Notes under the pieces: model-generated
What the model saw: only the letters and a program-made list of their open reading frames with translations
Told to the model about the DNA's origin: nothing
Database searches by the model: none
Translations under genes and position numbers: made by a program
Shown here: positions 7,275-16,097 of the stretch, piece by piece
How positions within the stretch are numbered: the stretch's first letter is position 1
Layout of the letters: each line of letters opens with the position of its first letter
NCBI GenBank assembly: GCA_027858145.1
Contig: JAQIDF010000238.1
Coordinates: forward strand, 1-22,595
Source: Prolixibacteraceae bacterium
Lineage (GTDB): Bacteria; Bacteroidota; Bacteroidia; Bacteroidales; Prolixibacteraceae
DNA length: 22,595 bases
Reading direction: 5' to 3'

Positions 7275-8483
7275 TTATCGTAAGAATTCTTTTATAAACG
7301 CATCTCCGTTTAATAACCCGAAAGCACCCTCTTTGACGCTCTCCTCATCGTATTGATTAACCCCGTCGGGTTCATCGCCTGGCTTATAAATTAAAAATGG
7401 AATCGGGTCGTGGGTATGTGTGCGTAAATCGCAGGGGGTCGGGTGGTCGGGCAAAATTGCAATTGCCAGTGGTTCGGCAAGCTCATCGGCAGCCTTAACG
7501 ATATGTCGCACAATCCGGTTATCAAGATATTCAATTGTACGGGTTTTCAGCTCAACATCACCTTCATGCCCGGCTTCGTCACTTGCTTCAACATGTAGAT
7601 ACACGAACTCGGAACCATTTTTCAAAGCGTTAATGGCAGCCTGTGCTTTACCTTCGTAATTGGTATCGTACAAACCTGTTGCCCCTTCTACTTTCAATAC
7701 TTCCATACCGGCATAAACACCAATACCCTGAATTAAATCTACCGCTGAAATCACCGATGACTTTTCAATACCAAACATCTCTTTAAAAGTTGGCATCTGA
7801 GGCTTATACCCTGCCGACCATGGCCAAACAGAGTTTGCTGCATCTTTTCCATTTTCGGCACGTTTTTTATTTACAGGATGATCTGCCAGCAACTCTTGTG
7901 ATTTTAAAATTAAATCATTCAAAAGTTGGGCAGTTTCATCTGCACTTTCTTCATTCGATTTAACCAACAATGGTTTAAAAGGTTTTTCAGGAACATCATG
8001 TGGCGGGGTGCAGCTTACATTTTTGTTTCCGTCTTTAATCACGAGTAAATGGCGGTACGAAACACCCGGATAAAAATGAACACGCTCATTTCCCAATTTT
8101 TCATTCAAATACTCAATTAGCACATGTGCTTCTTCGGTAGAAATGTGACTGGCTGAATGGTTTTTAATATTCTCACCATCAATACAAACCAGGTTACATC
8201 TCATTGCCAGATCATTTCCATCAAGCTCAACGCCCATACTGGCAGCTTCGAGTACGCCACGTCCTTCATAAACTTTACGTACATCGTACCCCATAACGCC
8301 CATGTTGGCAATTTCGCTACCCGCAGGCATTTCAGGCGGAACTGTTGATAGCAAGCCACACCTGCCTTTACGGGCAAGCTCATCGATATATGGCTTTTTG
8401 GCATGCATTAAGGGTGTTTTCCCGTTTAGTTTTTCAATGGGCAAATCGGCCATGCCATCGCCCAATATTATAATATGCTTCAT
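7275..8483 (-). CDS. apgM: ApgM-like phosphomutase, proposed homoserine kinase
   Basis: A 402-residue cytoplasmic enzyme of the alkaline phosphatase superfamily, archaeal-type cofactor-independent phosphoglycerate mutase group. Visible metal and active-site motifs are GDGMAD (8-13), MPAGSEIANMGVMGYD with the nucleophile Ser near 56, HVEASDEAGHEGD, LPDHPTPC, and THTHDPIPF. In many bacteria without a GHMP-type thrB this family sits next to thrA and thrC and is proposed to phosphorylate homoserine. Here it is the third gene of a leftward run behind thrA, which favours that role over glycolysis, though mutase activity cannot be excluded from sequence. The gap to the upstream lipoprotein gene is 27 bases. 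Its stop codon lies one base from the stop of the convergent sensor kinase. Confidence 0.9.
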   Translation of the reverse strand: MKHIIILGDGMADLPIEKLNGKTPLMHAKKPYIDELARKGRCGLLSTVPPEMPAGSEIANMGVMGYDVRKVYEGRGVLEAASMGVELDGNDLAMRCNLVCIDGENIKNHSASHISTEEAHVLIEYLNEKLGNERVHFYPGVSYRHLLVIKDGNKNVSCTPPHDVPEKPFKPLLVKSNEESADETAQLLNDLILKSQELLADHPVNKKRAENGKDAANSVWPWSAGYKPQMPTFKEMFGIEKSSVISAVDLIQGIGVYAGMEVLKVEGATGLYDTNYEGKAQAAINALKNGSEFVYLHVEASDEAGHEGDVELKTRTIEYLDNRIVRHIVKAADELAEPLAIAILPDHPTPCDLRTHTHDPIPFLIYKPGDEPDGVNQYDEESVKEGAFGLLNGDAFIKEFLR

Positions 8484-8510
8484 ACGTTTAGTTTTTTTTA
8501 GTTTTACGTT

Positions 8511-9296
8511 TTAACCTTCAACATCATCCAGTTCATCGGTGCGGTCGATGGTGAAATCACCACCATAAAAATCGCCGCCATCGGGAAGAATAAGCCTATA
8601 ATCAAGAAGATAACCCAATTGCATGGTTCCTGACTTCAGCGTAAAATCAATGATGTGACCCCCTTTTCCCCGGCTCTCGTCAATAAAATGAAGGTGTAAC
8701 CCTGTAACGTTAATACCTTCGGCATACGCCGGACAATAAAAACCGATAATGTCGCCTTTAACATTCTCAAAAGTAAACTCAGGCTGATTTTGAGTAACCT
8801 CAACCAACGGCGGGTATGGTTTTTCTTGTGCCGGGACACTGCGTGTATGCATGTAAGAAAATTCCCCTTTAATTTTTACCAGGTAAAATATGTTTGGCGT
8901 AGGAAAATAATCAGAAAAATCAGATTTCAGTGAATCATACCTTAGCCCGGAAAATGTAAATGCAGTATCTGCAATTAATGGGGCTACCGCTGCAAAGGGT
9001 GTTTTCACAGTATCATTTAATATGTAAACATTTCCGTCGGCTTTTACCTGAAAAACCGTATCGTTAAAGATCACCATTTCACCATCGAGCCCATGAAAAG
9101 TACCAATGCCATAATCGCCATGTAACTTTAAATCTCCAATAGGGTAAAAACCATCGTAGAAACCTTGCAACAGGGCATCGATAACCGAGACCTGTGTCAG
9201 CACAGGAGTTTCAGACTGAACAGTGCGATTTGCAATATCCTCGTCGCACGAAAGAAATAAGAATGTCAGGATCAACAAATAAAAAATGTTTCGCAT
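8511..9296 (-). CDS. budA: Alpha-acetolactate decarboxylase, predicted lipoprotein
   Basis: A 261-residue protein whose body matches acetolactate decarboxylase, the zinc enzyme that turns 2-acetolactate into acetoin and CO2. Seen motifs are GIGTFHGLDGEM (63-74), TPFAAVAPL (99-107), RSVPAQEKPYPPL (152-164), GFYCPAYAEGINVTGLHLHF and GGHIIDF. Three His (201, 203, 214) have the 2- and 11-residue spacing of the family's zinc ligands, and Arg152 lies where the conserved active-site Arg is expected. Unlike the usual cytoplasmic enzymes, it begins with a lipoprotein signal (MRNIFYLLILTFLFLSC, lipidated Cys17) followed by acidic residues (DED), which may send it to the cell surface as in other Bacteroidota. 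It lies 9 bases after thrA and 27 before the phosphomutase, so it is probably in that operon. The family call is strong; why it is exported and placed here is unclear. Confidence 0.88.
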   Translation of the reverse strand: MRNIFYLLILTFLFLSCDEDIANRTVQSETPVLTQVSVIDALLQGFYDGFYPIGDLKLHGDYGIGTFHGLDGEMVIFNDTVFQVKADGNVYILNDTVKTPFAAVAPLIADTAFTFSGLRYDSLKSDFSDYFPTPNIFYLVKIKGEFSYMHTRSVPAQEKPYPPLVEVTQNQPEFTFENVKGDIIGFYCPAYAEGINVTGLHLHFIDESRGKGGHIIDFTLKSGTMQLGYLLDYRLILPDGGDFYGGDFTIDRTDELDDVEG

Positions 9297-9305
9297 GGGT
9301 TAGTT

Positions 9306-11732
9306 TTAAATGTTAGCAGTTCTGATAATATCGGCAAAAACACCTGCCGCAGTTACCTCGGCACCTGCACCATAACCCTTAATTTGCAAAGGATATTCGT
9401 TATAGCGTTCGGTAGTTAGCAGAATAATATTGTTGCTGCCCTCCAGGTCAAAGAATGGTGAATTCTGTGTCACTGCCTTCAACTCTACTTTCGAATTATT
9501 TTTCTCGAAAGTAGCGATGAATCGCCATTTTTTATTCTCAGCAGCGAGTTTATTGCGTTCGTTTTCAAACTGCGTATCAAGCGATTTTACACCATTCCAA
9601 AAGTCATCCATTGAACCTTCAAACAACGATTCGGGTATAAATTTCTCAACACGCACATCCTCTTCCTCCAAAGCATATCCGGCCTCACGCGAAAGTATCA
9701 GCAACTTACGAACAACATCTTTGCCGCTCAAATCTACACGCGGATCAGGTTCTGAGAAACCGGCATCGCGGGCCATTTCAATTGCCTTGCTTAATGGTAC
9801 ATCGTTACTTAGCGTATTAAAAATAAAATTAAGGGTACCCGAAAGCACAGCCTGTATTTTCGTAATTTTATCTCCACTGTTAATTAAATCTTTGATAGTC
9901 GAAATTACAGGGAGCCCGGCACCAACATTGGTTTCAAAAAAGAATTTTATACCCTTTTGAACAGCCGATTCTTTTAACTTTTTATAATTAGCAAACTCCG
10001 AAGATGCTGCAATCTTGTTTGCTGCCACAACTGAAATACGGTTCTCAAGAATTTTATGATAATATCCTGCCAGATCTTCATTTGCAGTACAATCAACAAA
10101 CACCGAATTGTACATGTTCATATCCGCCATTTGGTCGGTAAACTCATCAAATCCCGATTTCTGAGATGATTGTTGAAGCAGTTCATAATAATTTTCAAGA
10201 TCGACACCCTCGCGGTTGAACAGCATTTTTTTGCTGTTAGCCACTCCTACAAGCTTAAGTTTAAGTCGCTGTTCTTTATAAAGCTTCTCTTGTTGATTTT
10301 TCAACTGGTCAAGAAATATGCTGCCAACAGTACCTATTCCCATCAAGAATAAGTTCAATTCTTTGTGCGAACTCAGGAAGAATGCTTCGTGCACCACGTT
10401 AAGGTTTTTCCTTAAATCTTCGGTACGAACCACCCACGATATATTCAATTCGGATGCCCCCTGGGCAATCGCCCTTATATTTACGCCATTTTTACCCAGA
10501 GTATTAAAAAGTTTACCGGCAATACCGGCACTTTCCTTCATATTTTCACCCACAATGGCCACTATCGAAAGATCATTTTCAGGCAACACACCGTTAATGT
10601 AGCCTATACCTATTTCGTGTGCAAATTCACTTTCAATAGCTACCTGTGCCTTTAAAGCATCGGTCTGCTGTACGGCAACCGATATTGAATTCTCAGATGA
10701 TGCCTGTGAAATCAGAATAACATTAATCTTTTCTTTTGCAAGTGCCGTAAACATCCGCATTGCAATACCAGTAACCCCAACCATACCGGCACCCTGTAAT
10801 GTAAGTAAGGTTATTCCCGATATGGATGAAATTCCTTTAATGATCCGTTCATTCCCGGCTAATTTATCATAGCCAATTAGAGTACCCTGTGCTTCAGGAT
10901 CGATGGTATTTTTAATGCGAATCGGTATTCTTTTACGATAAACCGGCAAAATTGTAGGCGGATAAATCACTTTAGCACCAAAATGCGACAACTCCATCGC
11001 TTCGGCGTAGGTAAGGTAATCAATGGTATAAGCCTTACCGATCACACGCGGGTCAGCAGTCATGAACCCATTTACATCAGTCCATATCTCAAACGATTCG
11101 GCATCCAGTGCCGCAGCATAAATTGCTGCCGAATAATCAGAGCCACCACGCCCAAGTGTGGTATATTCATCTTTTTTACTTTTGGCTACAAAACCGGGGG
11201 CCACAGCAACTCCGGTAAAGCCGTCAAAAGCATTTCTTATCCTGGTATTGGTTTCTTCAAAATCAACCTCGGCCTTTATAAAATTACTGTTTGTACTAAT
11301 CAAAGCAGAGCTGTCGACCCAACGTGCTTCTAAAAATGAAGCAATGATGGCAGATGAAAGCATTTCGCCCATACCACCAATACGGTCGAGCGTTTTATTT
11401 GTAAGTTCGCCCAACAACGAAACCCCTTTAACCAGGTTCTCGAGCTCATCAAGGTATTTCTGCACTTTTTGCCTGACATTTTCCTGTTCAGGTTTTTCGA
11501 TTATCGCGTTGATGGTTGTCATGTGGTGGGTCGTGATTTCCATCATCTCATTAACATCGAAGGTTCGCGTTTCAGCTGCAGTATTAGCCATGGTAAGAAT
11601 CTGGTCGGTCACCCCTCCAAATGCTGACACAATTACAACTACGTCATCACTCTGACGTTGAATAATCTCTTTAACTTTTTGCAGGTTTTCAATACTACCT
11701 ACTGAAGTCCCACCAAACTTTAAAACCTTCAT
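9306..11732 (-). CDS. thrA: Bifunctional aspartokinase / homoserine dehydrogenase
   Basis: An 808-residue fused enzyme for the first and third steps from aspartate towards threonine and methionine. The aspartokinase half starts with KFGGTSVGS (5-13) and has GGMGEMLSS (119-127), TLGRGGSDYSAA (192-203) and EIWTDVNGFMTADPR (215-229). Two ACT-type regulatory segments lie around 305-455 (e.g. GAGMVGVTGIAMRMF, ISQASSENSI, MKESAGIAGKLF). The homoserine dehydrogenase half starts at LFLMGIGTVG (461-470, NAD(P)-binding) and carries VAANKIA, FFFETNVGAGLPVI, LSGTLNFIF and EPDPRVDLSGKDVVRKL. It ends KGYGAGAEVTAAGVFADI, as usual for the family. Length and domain order are normal. The ATG at 11732 gives the correct N-terminus directly at the kinase motif. 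It heads the leftward thr operon and is probably feedback-regulated through the ACT segments. Confidence 0.97.
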   Translation of the reverse strand: MKVLKFGGTSVGSIENLQKVKEIIQRQSDDVVVIVSAFGGVTDQILTMANTAAETRTFDVNEMMEITTHHMTTINAIIEKPEQENVRQKVQKYLDELENLVKGVSLLGELTNKTLDRIGGMGEMLSSAIIASFLEARWVDSSALISTNSNFIKAEVDFEETNTRIRNAFDGFTGVAVAPGFVAKSKKDEYTTLGRGGSDYSAAIYAAALDAESFEIWTDVNGFMTADPRVIGKAYTIDYLTYAEAMELSHFGAKVIYPPTILPVYRKRIPIRIKNTIDPEAQGTLIGYDKLAGNERIIKGISSISGITLLTLQGAGMVGVTGIAMRMFTALAKEKINVILISQASSENSISVAVQQTDALKAQVAIESEFAHEIGIGYINGVLPENDLSIVAIVGENMKESAGIAGKLFNTLGKNGVNIRAIAQGASELNISWVVRTEDLRKNLNVVHEAFFLSSHKELNLFLMGIGTVGSIFLDQLKNQQEKLYKEQRLKLKLVGVANSKKMLFNREGVDLENYYELLQQSSQKSGFDEFTDQMADMNMYNSVFVDCTANEDLAGYYHKILENRISVVAANKIAASSEFANYKKLKESAVQKGIKFFFETNVGAGLPVISTIKDLINSGDKITKIQAVLSGTLNFIFNTLSNDVPLSKAIEMARDAGFSEPDPRVDLSGKDVVRKLLILSREAGYALEEEDVRVEKFIPESLFEGSMDDFWNGVKSLDTQFENERNKLAAENKKWRFIATFEKNNSKVELKAVTQNSPFFDLEGSNNIILLTTERYNEYPLQIKGYGAGAEVTAAGVFADIIRTANI

Positions 11733-11798
11733 GAATTTTGAATTTATAATGATAACTATTTAAAAAAATACAACACGAGAACTATCGTATGGTTTATA

Positions 11799-11812
11799 CA
11801 ATAATATTATTG
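11799..11812. promoter_or_regulatory. 14-base perfect palindrome in the thrA leader
   Basis: CAATAATATTATTG reads the same on both strands. It lies between the predicted promoter and the thrA start, about 25 bases downstream of the -7 box, where an operator could sit. AT-rich palindromes arise by chance, so a regulatory role is only a suggestion. The leader shows no short peptide rich in Thr or Ile codons and no attenuator hairpin followed by a T run. Confidence 0.25.
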
Positions 11813-11836
11813 ATTAAATTTCATATCAAAAGAATT

Positions 11837-11868
11837 CAAAAATACGCACTTCTGCAAAGCAACACAAA
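11837..11868 (-). promoter_or_regulatory. Bacteroidota-type promoter for the thr operon
   Basis: Read on the minus strand, TTTG (11865-11868) is followed after exactly 20 bases by TATTTTTG (11837-11844), a perfect match to the -33 TTTG / -7 TAnnTTTG consensus of Bacteroidota. Transcription would start near 11830, leaving a leader of about 100 bases before the thrA ATG at 11732. Confidence 0.65.
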
Positions 11869-11901
11869 AGAAAAAGAGATGTTAATCAAAACAGTTAACG
11901 T

Positions 11902-14900
11902 TCAGTGAGATTTTTTATATTCAGAAGCGCTCATTCCAAATTTATCCTTGAAACATTTCCTGAAGTACGAAACATCGCTAAACCCAACACTATATGCAAC
12001 TTCAGAAATATTCATCTTGTTTTGTTTCACAATTTGTGCTGCACGGTTTAATCTCAATTCCCTAACGAACTCTTTAGGCGACATATCAGTAAGTGCTCCA
12101 ATTTTCCGGTAAAGTTGCGTACGGCTAACCATCATATTTTTGGCAAGAAATTCAACATCCAACTCCTCGTTGGCAATATTCTTCTCAACAACATCTATCA
12201 GTTTTTTCAGAAATTTCTCATTTGGTGAGGCCAGTACAATATCTTTAGGTTTTAATACCATTTCCTTGCTGTAACGCTCACGCAAAGATTTTCTGACACT
12301 GAAAATATTATCCACTTTTGCCTTTAACAAACCAATATCGAAAGGCTTTGTTAAATAATCATCCGCACCGGCATCAATCCCGGCCAACTGATTTTCGTTT
12401 GAGCCCAATGCCGACAACATTATAACCGGAATGTGCGATGTGCGCTCGTCCTTTTTCAACATACGGCAAAGATCATTTCCATTCATCACAGGCATCATTA
12501 CATCAGAAATTACGATATCCGGTACGTTTTCAAGAGATTTTGTCCATCCTTCTTTGCCATTGTTAGCTTCAATTACCCTGTATTCAGGTTCGAAGTGTGA
12601 ACGAATAAAACTCCTCAAATCCGGATTGTCATCCACCACTAATACAATAGACTGATTACCTGAAAGAATAGAACTATTTTCAATACTTCTATCCTCTGCG
12701 AGGGCATCGCTCAATTCGTTCAGGCTCCCCCCTTCACACTCTGAATCCTCATCATAAAACGGAATAAACACCGAAAACCGGCTTCCTTTGCCAATCTGAC
12801 TGCGTACACGAAGATGACCATTATGAATTTTTACCAGTTCCTTAGTCAAAGCCAGGCCAATCCCCATACCTTGCGGCTCAACGTCGGTACTGCTTTTTAT
12901 ACGTCTGAAGCGATCAAATATTTTGGATAAATCATCGGGGGCAATTCCAATTCCGGTATCGGTTACTTTTATTTTCACATAACGGTTATATTTTGATTGA
13001 GCAACATCTAACGGAGGAATTAAGTAGTTACTGTTTTCAACATCGTCGGCAAAAACCGAAGATATTGCCACTGTAATCTCACCATTTTTCCGGCTATACT
13101 TTATGGCATTTGAGACCAGGTTATTAACAATTTTTTCAATTTTATCGGTATCAAAACATATAAAAACAGAAGGTTGGTACGATTTAATAGTAAGCATAAT
13201 GCCTTTATCTTCGGCTGTAAACCGGAATGCTTCAACAATATTTTCAACAAAAACTTTCAGATTCCCCTTTTTAAGTTCGAGTTTAACATTGCCGGTTTCA
13301 AGCTTACGATAATCAAGAAGTTGGTTTACCAGTTTCTTAAGGTTAACCGTATTTCTTTTTATAAGCTCTAAATTGGTATTAATGATCCGGTCTTTAATAT
13401 CCATCGACATTATTTTGTCAAGCGGACCAAGAATAAGTGAAAGCGGGGTACTTATTTCATGAGAAATATTCATGAAAAACTGATGCTTAAGCCTGTCAAC
13501 CTCTTTCATTTGCCGGGCAGTTTGCCGCTCAAAAATGAGTTCTTGTTTAATTTTTTCACGATTACGCACCATTATTATTATTACATAAACAACAAAGAGC
13601 AAAAATAATATTGAGAGCCCCCTAAACCAGTTTGTTTTCCATAGAGGAGGTGTAATAACTACAGAAAGCTTAGCCCCCTCTTCATTAAACAAGTTATCGT
13701 TGTTTGATCCAACTACCTTGAATATATATTCACCGTGGTCGAGATTGGTATAGGTTGCCAGCCTGGCTGTTCCAATGTCGTTCCACTCCCGGTCAAAACC
13801 TTCCAGCTTATATTTATATTTGTTTTTGTTACTGTTGGCATAATTTAATGCCGTAAAGTCGAATGAGATCATGTTCTGATCATAATTCAAAACAATTTCA
13901 TCGGTAAGCGAAATATGTTTTTTCAGGAATGCATCTTCTCCTGATTTTGAAACAGCAACTTCTTTGTTAAAAATTCTGAAGCCTGTTATTGCGATAGGAG
14001 GGACGTAATTGTTACGACTGATTTTATCAAGAAAAACAAAATCGACCCCTCGCTTACCACCAAAAGCCAGGCAATTATTCTTTATCTTGTGATATGCTCC
14101 ATAGTTAAACTTATTATTCAACAAACCGTTGGTACTAAAGAAATTTCTGAATTCTTCTCTTTCGATATCAAACCTCGACAAACCATTATTTGAGCTTATC
14201 CATAAGGATTCATTGTTGATGTTTATCAAACCATTTAGTACATTATTGGGCAATCCGTCGTCAGTTGTGTACCTTTCTACAATCTCAAAATTACTGTCCA
14301 TTTTTATCAGTCCGTGCCCTAAAGTCCCCATCCACATATTGCCATAAACATCTTCGCACAAAGCACGGCTTTGAATATCGAATACTTTGTATGAATCGAA
14401 AGGCTTAATCAGTATTAACTTCTCTTTATCGGCAGAATAGACCCACAAATACCCACGGCTATCTTCATAAATCATCGAAGCCTGCCCCATTTCATCAACC
14501 TGATCGTAATGCTGAAAAGTTTCAGATTGAACATCGAAAAGATCGAGCCCCTTAGACGTGCCGACCCATATCCTGTCTCTCGAATCCCTTACAATAGACC
14601 ACACCTCATTATCACTAATTGACCCGGCATTTTCAGGATCGTTCATGAACACCCTGCACACACCTGTTTTCGGATTGTAGATATTCATCCCCCCGAGATA
14701 TGTGCCAATTAAAACATTGCCGTTATTGTCGGGGCAAATCGCTTTTATGCAATTTTTTGACAATCCGTCATCAGTGGTTAAATATTCAGTTGAGTTATTG
14801 TTTGGACTATAAATATTAACGCCCCCGCTTTCCGTGCCAATCCATAACTTATCGTCTTCATCTTCCCATATGGTATAAACATCACCATTTTTCAGTTTAT

Positions 14901-15957
14901 TGGGGTCGTAATGCTTAGCTGAGAGATAAGCGAATGCCTGCCTGTCGAAGTTTAAATAGCTTAACCCGTTGCGTGTTCCAATCCATAAATCACCCTTCTT
15001 ATCAATCAACAAGTCTAATACTGAATTGTGAATAAGGCTGTATTGATTATCGACCTGATAGGCATAGCGTACAATTTTTCCGGTGTTAGAATCTAAATTA
15101 TACAAACCACCACGGGTTCCAAACCACATATCTCCCGAATTGTCTTGAGTAATTGACCGGACTGTTGTTGAACGAACTACATCGCTATCGAGTGTCACAG
15201 CCACAGATTTCTGTGCCACCGTATCGATTTTATACAGACCACCTAAATATGTACCAATCCAAATAACACCCCTGTCATTTCTGAATATTTCCCATATTTC
15301 ATTTTCGCGTTCATCGTATTGATTTCCGGTCAAATAGGTCTCGGTCAGAACATTATTTTCATCTAAAATTGCAATCCCTTTATTGGTGCCAACCCATAAT
15401 CTGTTTTTTTGATCTAAAAACAACTTCCGGATACTGTTGCCGGGCAATTCGCTGTTACTTTTATTTAACGTAAACTCAAATTGTTCAGTTTGTGGGTTAA
15501 AGTAACTCAAACCGTCTTCCGTGCCTAACCATAAATTATTGTTTCGATCCTGAATGATTTCATAAACCGAATTGTGAGATGAAGCTTGATTTTTATATTG
15601 ATGCAATTGACTGTTATGTCTTGAATATTTGAACACTCCCTGAAAATCTGTTCCAAACCATATGTTACCCCGTCTGTCTTCAAATATTACACGAATCAAA
15701 GCATTTTTATGGGTACTGCCGGCCACTTCATTAAATTCGAAAGTCTCAAATTCATATCCGTCAAAAAGAAAAACACCATAATCGGTACCGATCCATATCC
15801 ACCCTTCACTATCCTGAAAAACGCAGTGAATTTTCTCATCATCCAACCCATTGGAAACATTATAGTTTTGGAACAACGAACTCATTAACATCTCATTGCT
15901 TGCATTTGCTAATTGAAATGCAGTAACCAAAATAAATATGACAATGATTTTTTTCAT
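11902..15957 (-). CDS. Hybrid two-component system regulator (sensor, kinase, receiver, AraC HTH in one protein)
   Basis: A 1351-residue regulator that senses a periplasmic ligand and controls transcription directly. The start is the ATG at 15957, which opens with a signal peptide (MKKIIVIFILVTAFQLANA); a longer reading to 16008 would run through the terminator hairpin. Reg_prop blades with repeated W-[IVFL]-G-T motifs fill about residues 30-640 (e.g. WIWIGTDYGV, NIWFGTD, RLWVGTNKG). A Y_Y_Y domain covers about 690-770 and a TM helix about 780-797. HisKA follows (NISHEISTPLSLI, His near 833), then HATPase (NNLVSNAIKYS, DTGIGI, GMGIGLALTKEL) and a receiver (VVDDN, phospho-acceptor Asp near 1152 in VISDVMMP, Lys in YLTKPFD). 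An AraC-type double HTH ends the protein. It sits at the downstream end of the pectin locus in the same direction, so it probably activates that locus on binding an unsaturated rhamnogalacturonan or pectin oligosaccharide. The ligand is inferred from context. Confidence 0.95.
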   Translation of the reverse strand: MKKIIVIFILVTAFQLANASNEMLMSSLFQNYNVSNGLDDEKIHCVFQDSEGWIWIGTDYGVFLFDGYEFETFEFNEVAGSTHKNALIRVIFEDRRGNIWFGTDFQGVFKYSRHNSQLHQYKNQASSHNSVYEIIQDRNNNLWLGTEDGLSYFNPQTEQFEFTLNKSNSELPGNSIRKLFLDQKNRLWVGTNKGIAILDENNVLTETYLTGNQYDERENEIWEIFRNDRGVIWIGTYLGGLYKIDTVAQKSVAVTLDSDVVRSTTVRSITQDNSGDMWFGTRGGLYNLDSNTGKIVRYAYQVDNQYSLIHNSVLDLLIDKKGDLWIGTRNGLSYLNFDRQAFAYLSAKHYDPNKLKNGDVYTIWEDEDDKLWIGTESGGVNIYSPNNNSTEYLTTDDGLSKNCIKAICPDNNGNVLIGTYLGGMNIYNPKTGVCRVFMNDPENAGSISDNEVWSIVRDSRDRIWVGTSKGLDLFDVQSETFQHYDQVDEMGQASMIYEDSRGYLWVYSADKEKLILIKPFDSYKVFDIQSRALCEDVYGNMWMGTLGHGLIKMDSNFEIVERYTTDDGLPNNVLNGLININNESLWISSNNGLSRFDIEREEFRNFFSTNGLLNNKFNYGAYHKIKNNCLAFGGKRGVDFVFLDKISRNNYVPPIAITGFRIFNKEVAVSKSGEDAFLKKHISLTDEIVLNYDQNMISFDFTALNYANSNKNKYKYKLEGFDREWNDIGTARLATYTNLDHGEYIFKVVGSNNDNLFNEEGAKLSVVITPPLWKTNWFRGLSILFLLFVVYVIIIMVRNREKIKQELIFERQTARQMKEVDRLKHQFFMNISHEISTPLSLILGPLDKIMSMDIKDRIINTNLELIKRNTVNLKKLVNQLLDYRKLETGNVKLELKKGNLKVFVENIVEAFRFTAEDKGIMLTIKSYQPSVFICFDTDKIEKIVNNLVSNAIKYSRKNGEITVAISSVFADDVENSNYLIPPLDVAQSKYNRYVKIKVTDTGIGIAPDDLSKIFDRFRRIKSSTDVEPQGMGIGLALTKELVKIHNGHLRVRSQIGKGSRFSVFIPFYDEDSECEGGSLNELSDALAEDRSIENSSILSGNQSIVLVVDDNPDLRSFIRSHFEPEYRVIEANNGKEGWTKSLENVPDIVISDVMMPVMNGNDLCRMLKKDERTSHIPVIMLSALGSNENQLAGIDAGADDYLTKPFDIGLLKAKVDNIFSVRKSLRERYSKEMVLKPKDIVLASPNEKFLKKLIDVVEKNIANEELDVEFLAKNMMVSRTQLYRKIGALTDMSPKEFVRELRLNRAAQIVKQNKMNISEVAYSVGFSDVSYFRKCFKDKFGMSASEYKKSH

Positions 15958-15970
15958 CAACACAATATAT

Positions 15971-16030
15971 AAAAAAAAACCAAAGGTGCGATCATCACTT
16001 ATCAACAAATGATTTTCACACCTTTGGTTT
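15971..16030 (-). terminator. Intrinsic terminator after the GH105 operon
   Basis: Bases 15977-15988 and 16019-16030 form a perfect 12-base inverted repeat (AAACCAAAGGTG / CACCTTTGGTTT). On the minus strand the second arm runs into nine T residues. The loop is 30 bases, longer than typical. It lies 67 bases after the lipoprotein GH105 stop and ends only 13 bases before the regulator's ATG, so it would largely insulate the regulator from the enzyme operon or act as a leaky attenuator. Confidence 0.7.
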
Positions 16031-16097
16031 CAATAATTCAATTTTTAGTTTTTAACAAACCAGAAACTAACATCTGTAAATGATGGTCAATATTTTA

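Noticed and set aside
11733..11836. Threonine/isoleucine attenuator leader peptide before thrA
   Set aside because: The only short ORF (from an ATG near 11824) is five codons with no Thr or Ile, and no terminator-antiterminator pair is visible.
15958..16008. Extension of the hybrid regulator to an ATG at 16008
   Set aside because: The extra 17 residues would be encoded inside the terminator hairpin and T run, and they precede the natural signal peptide at 15957.
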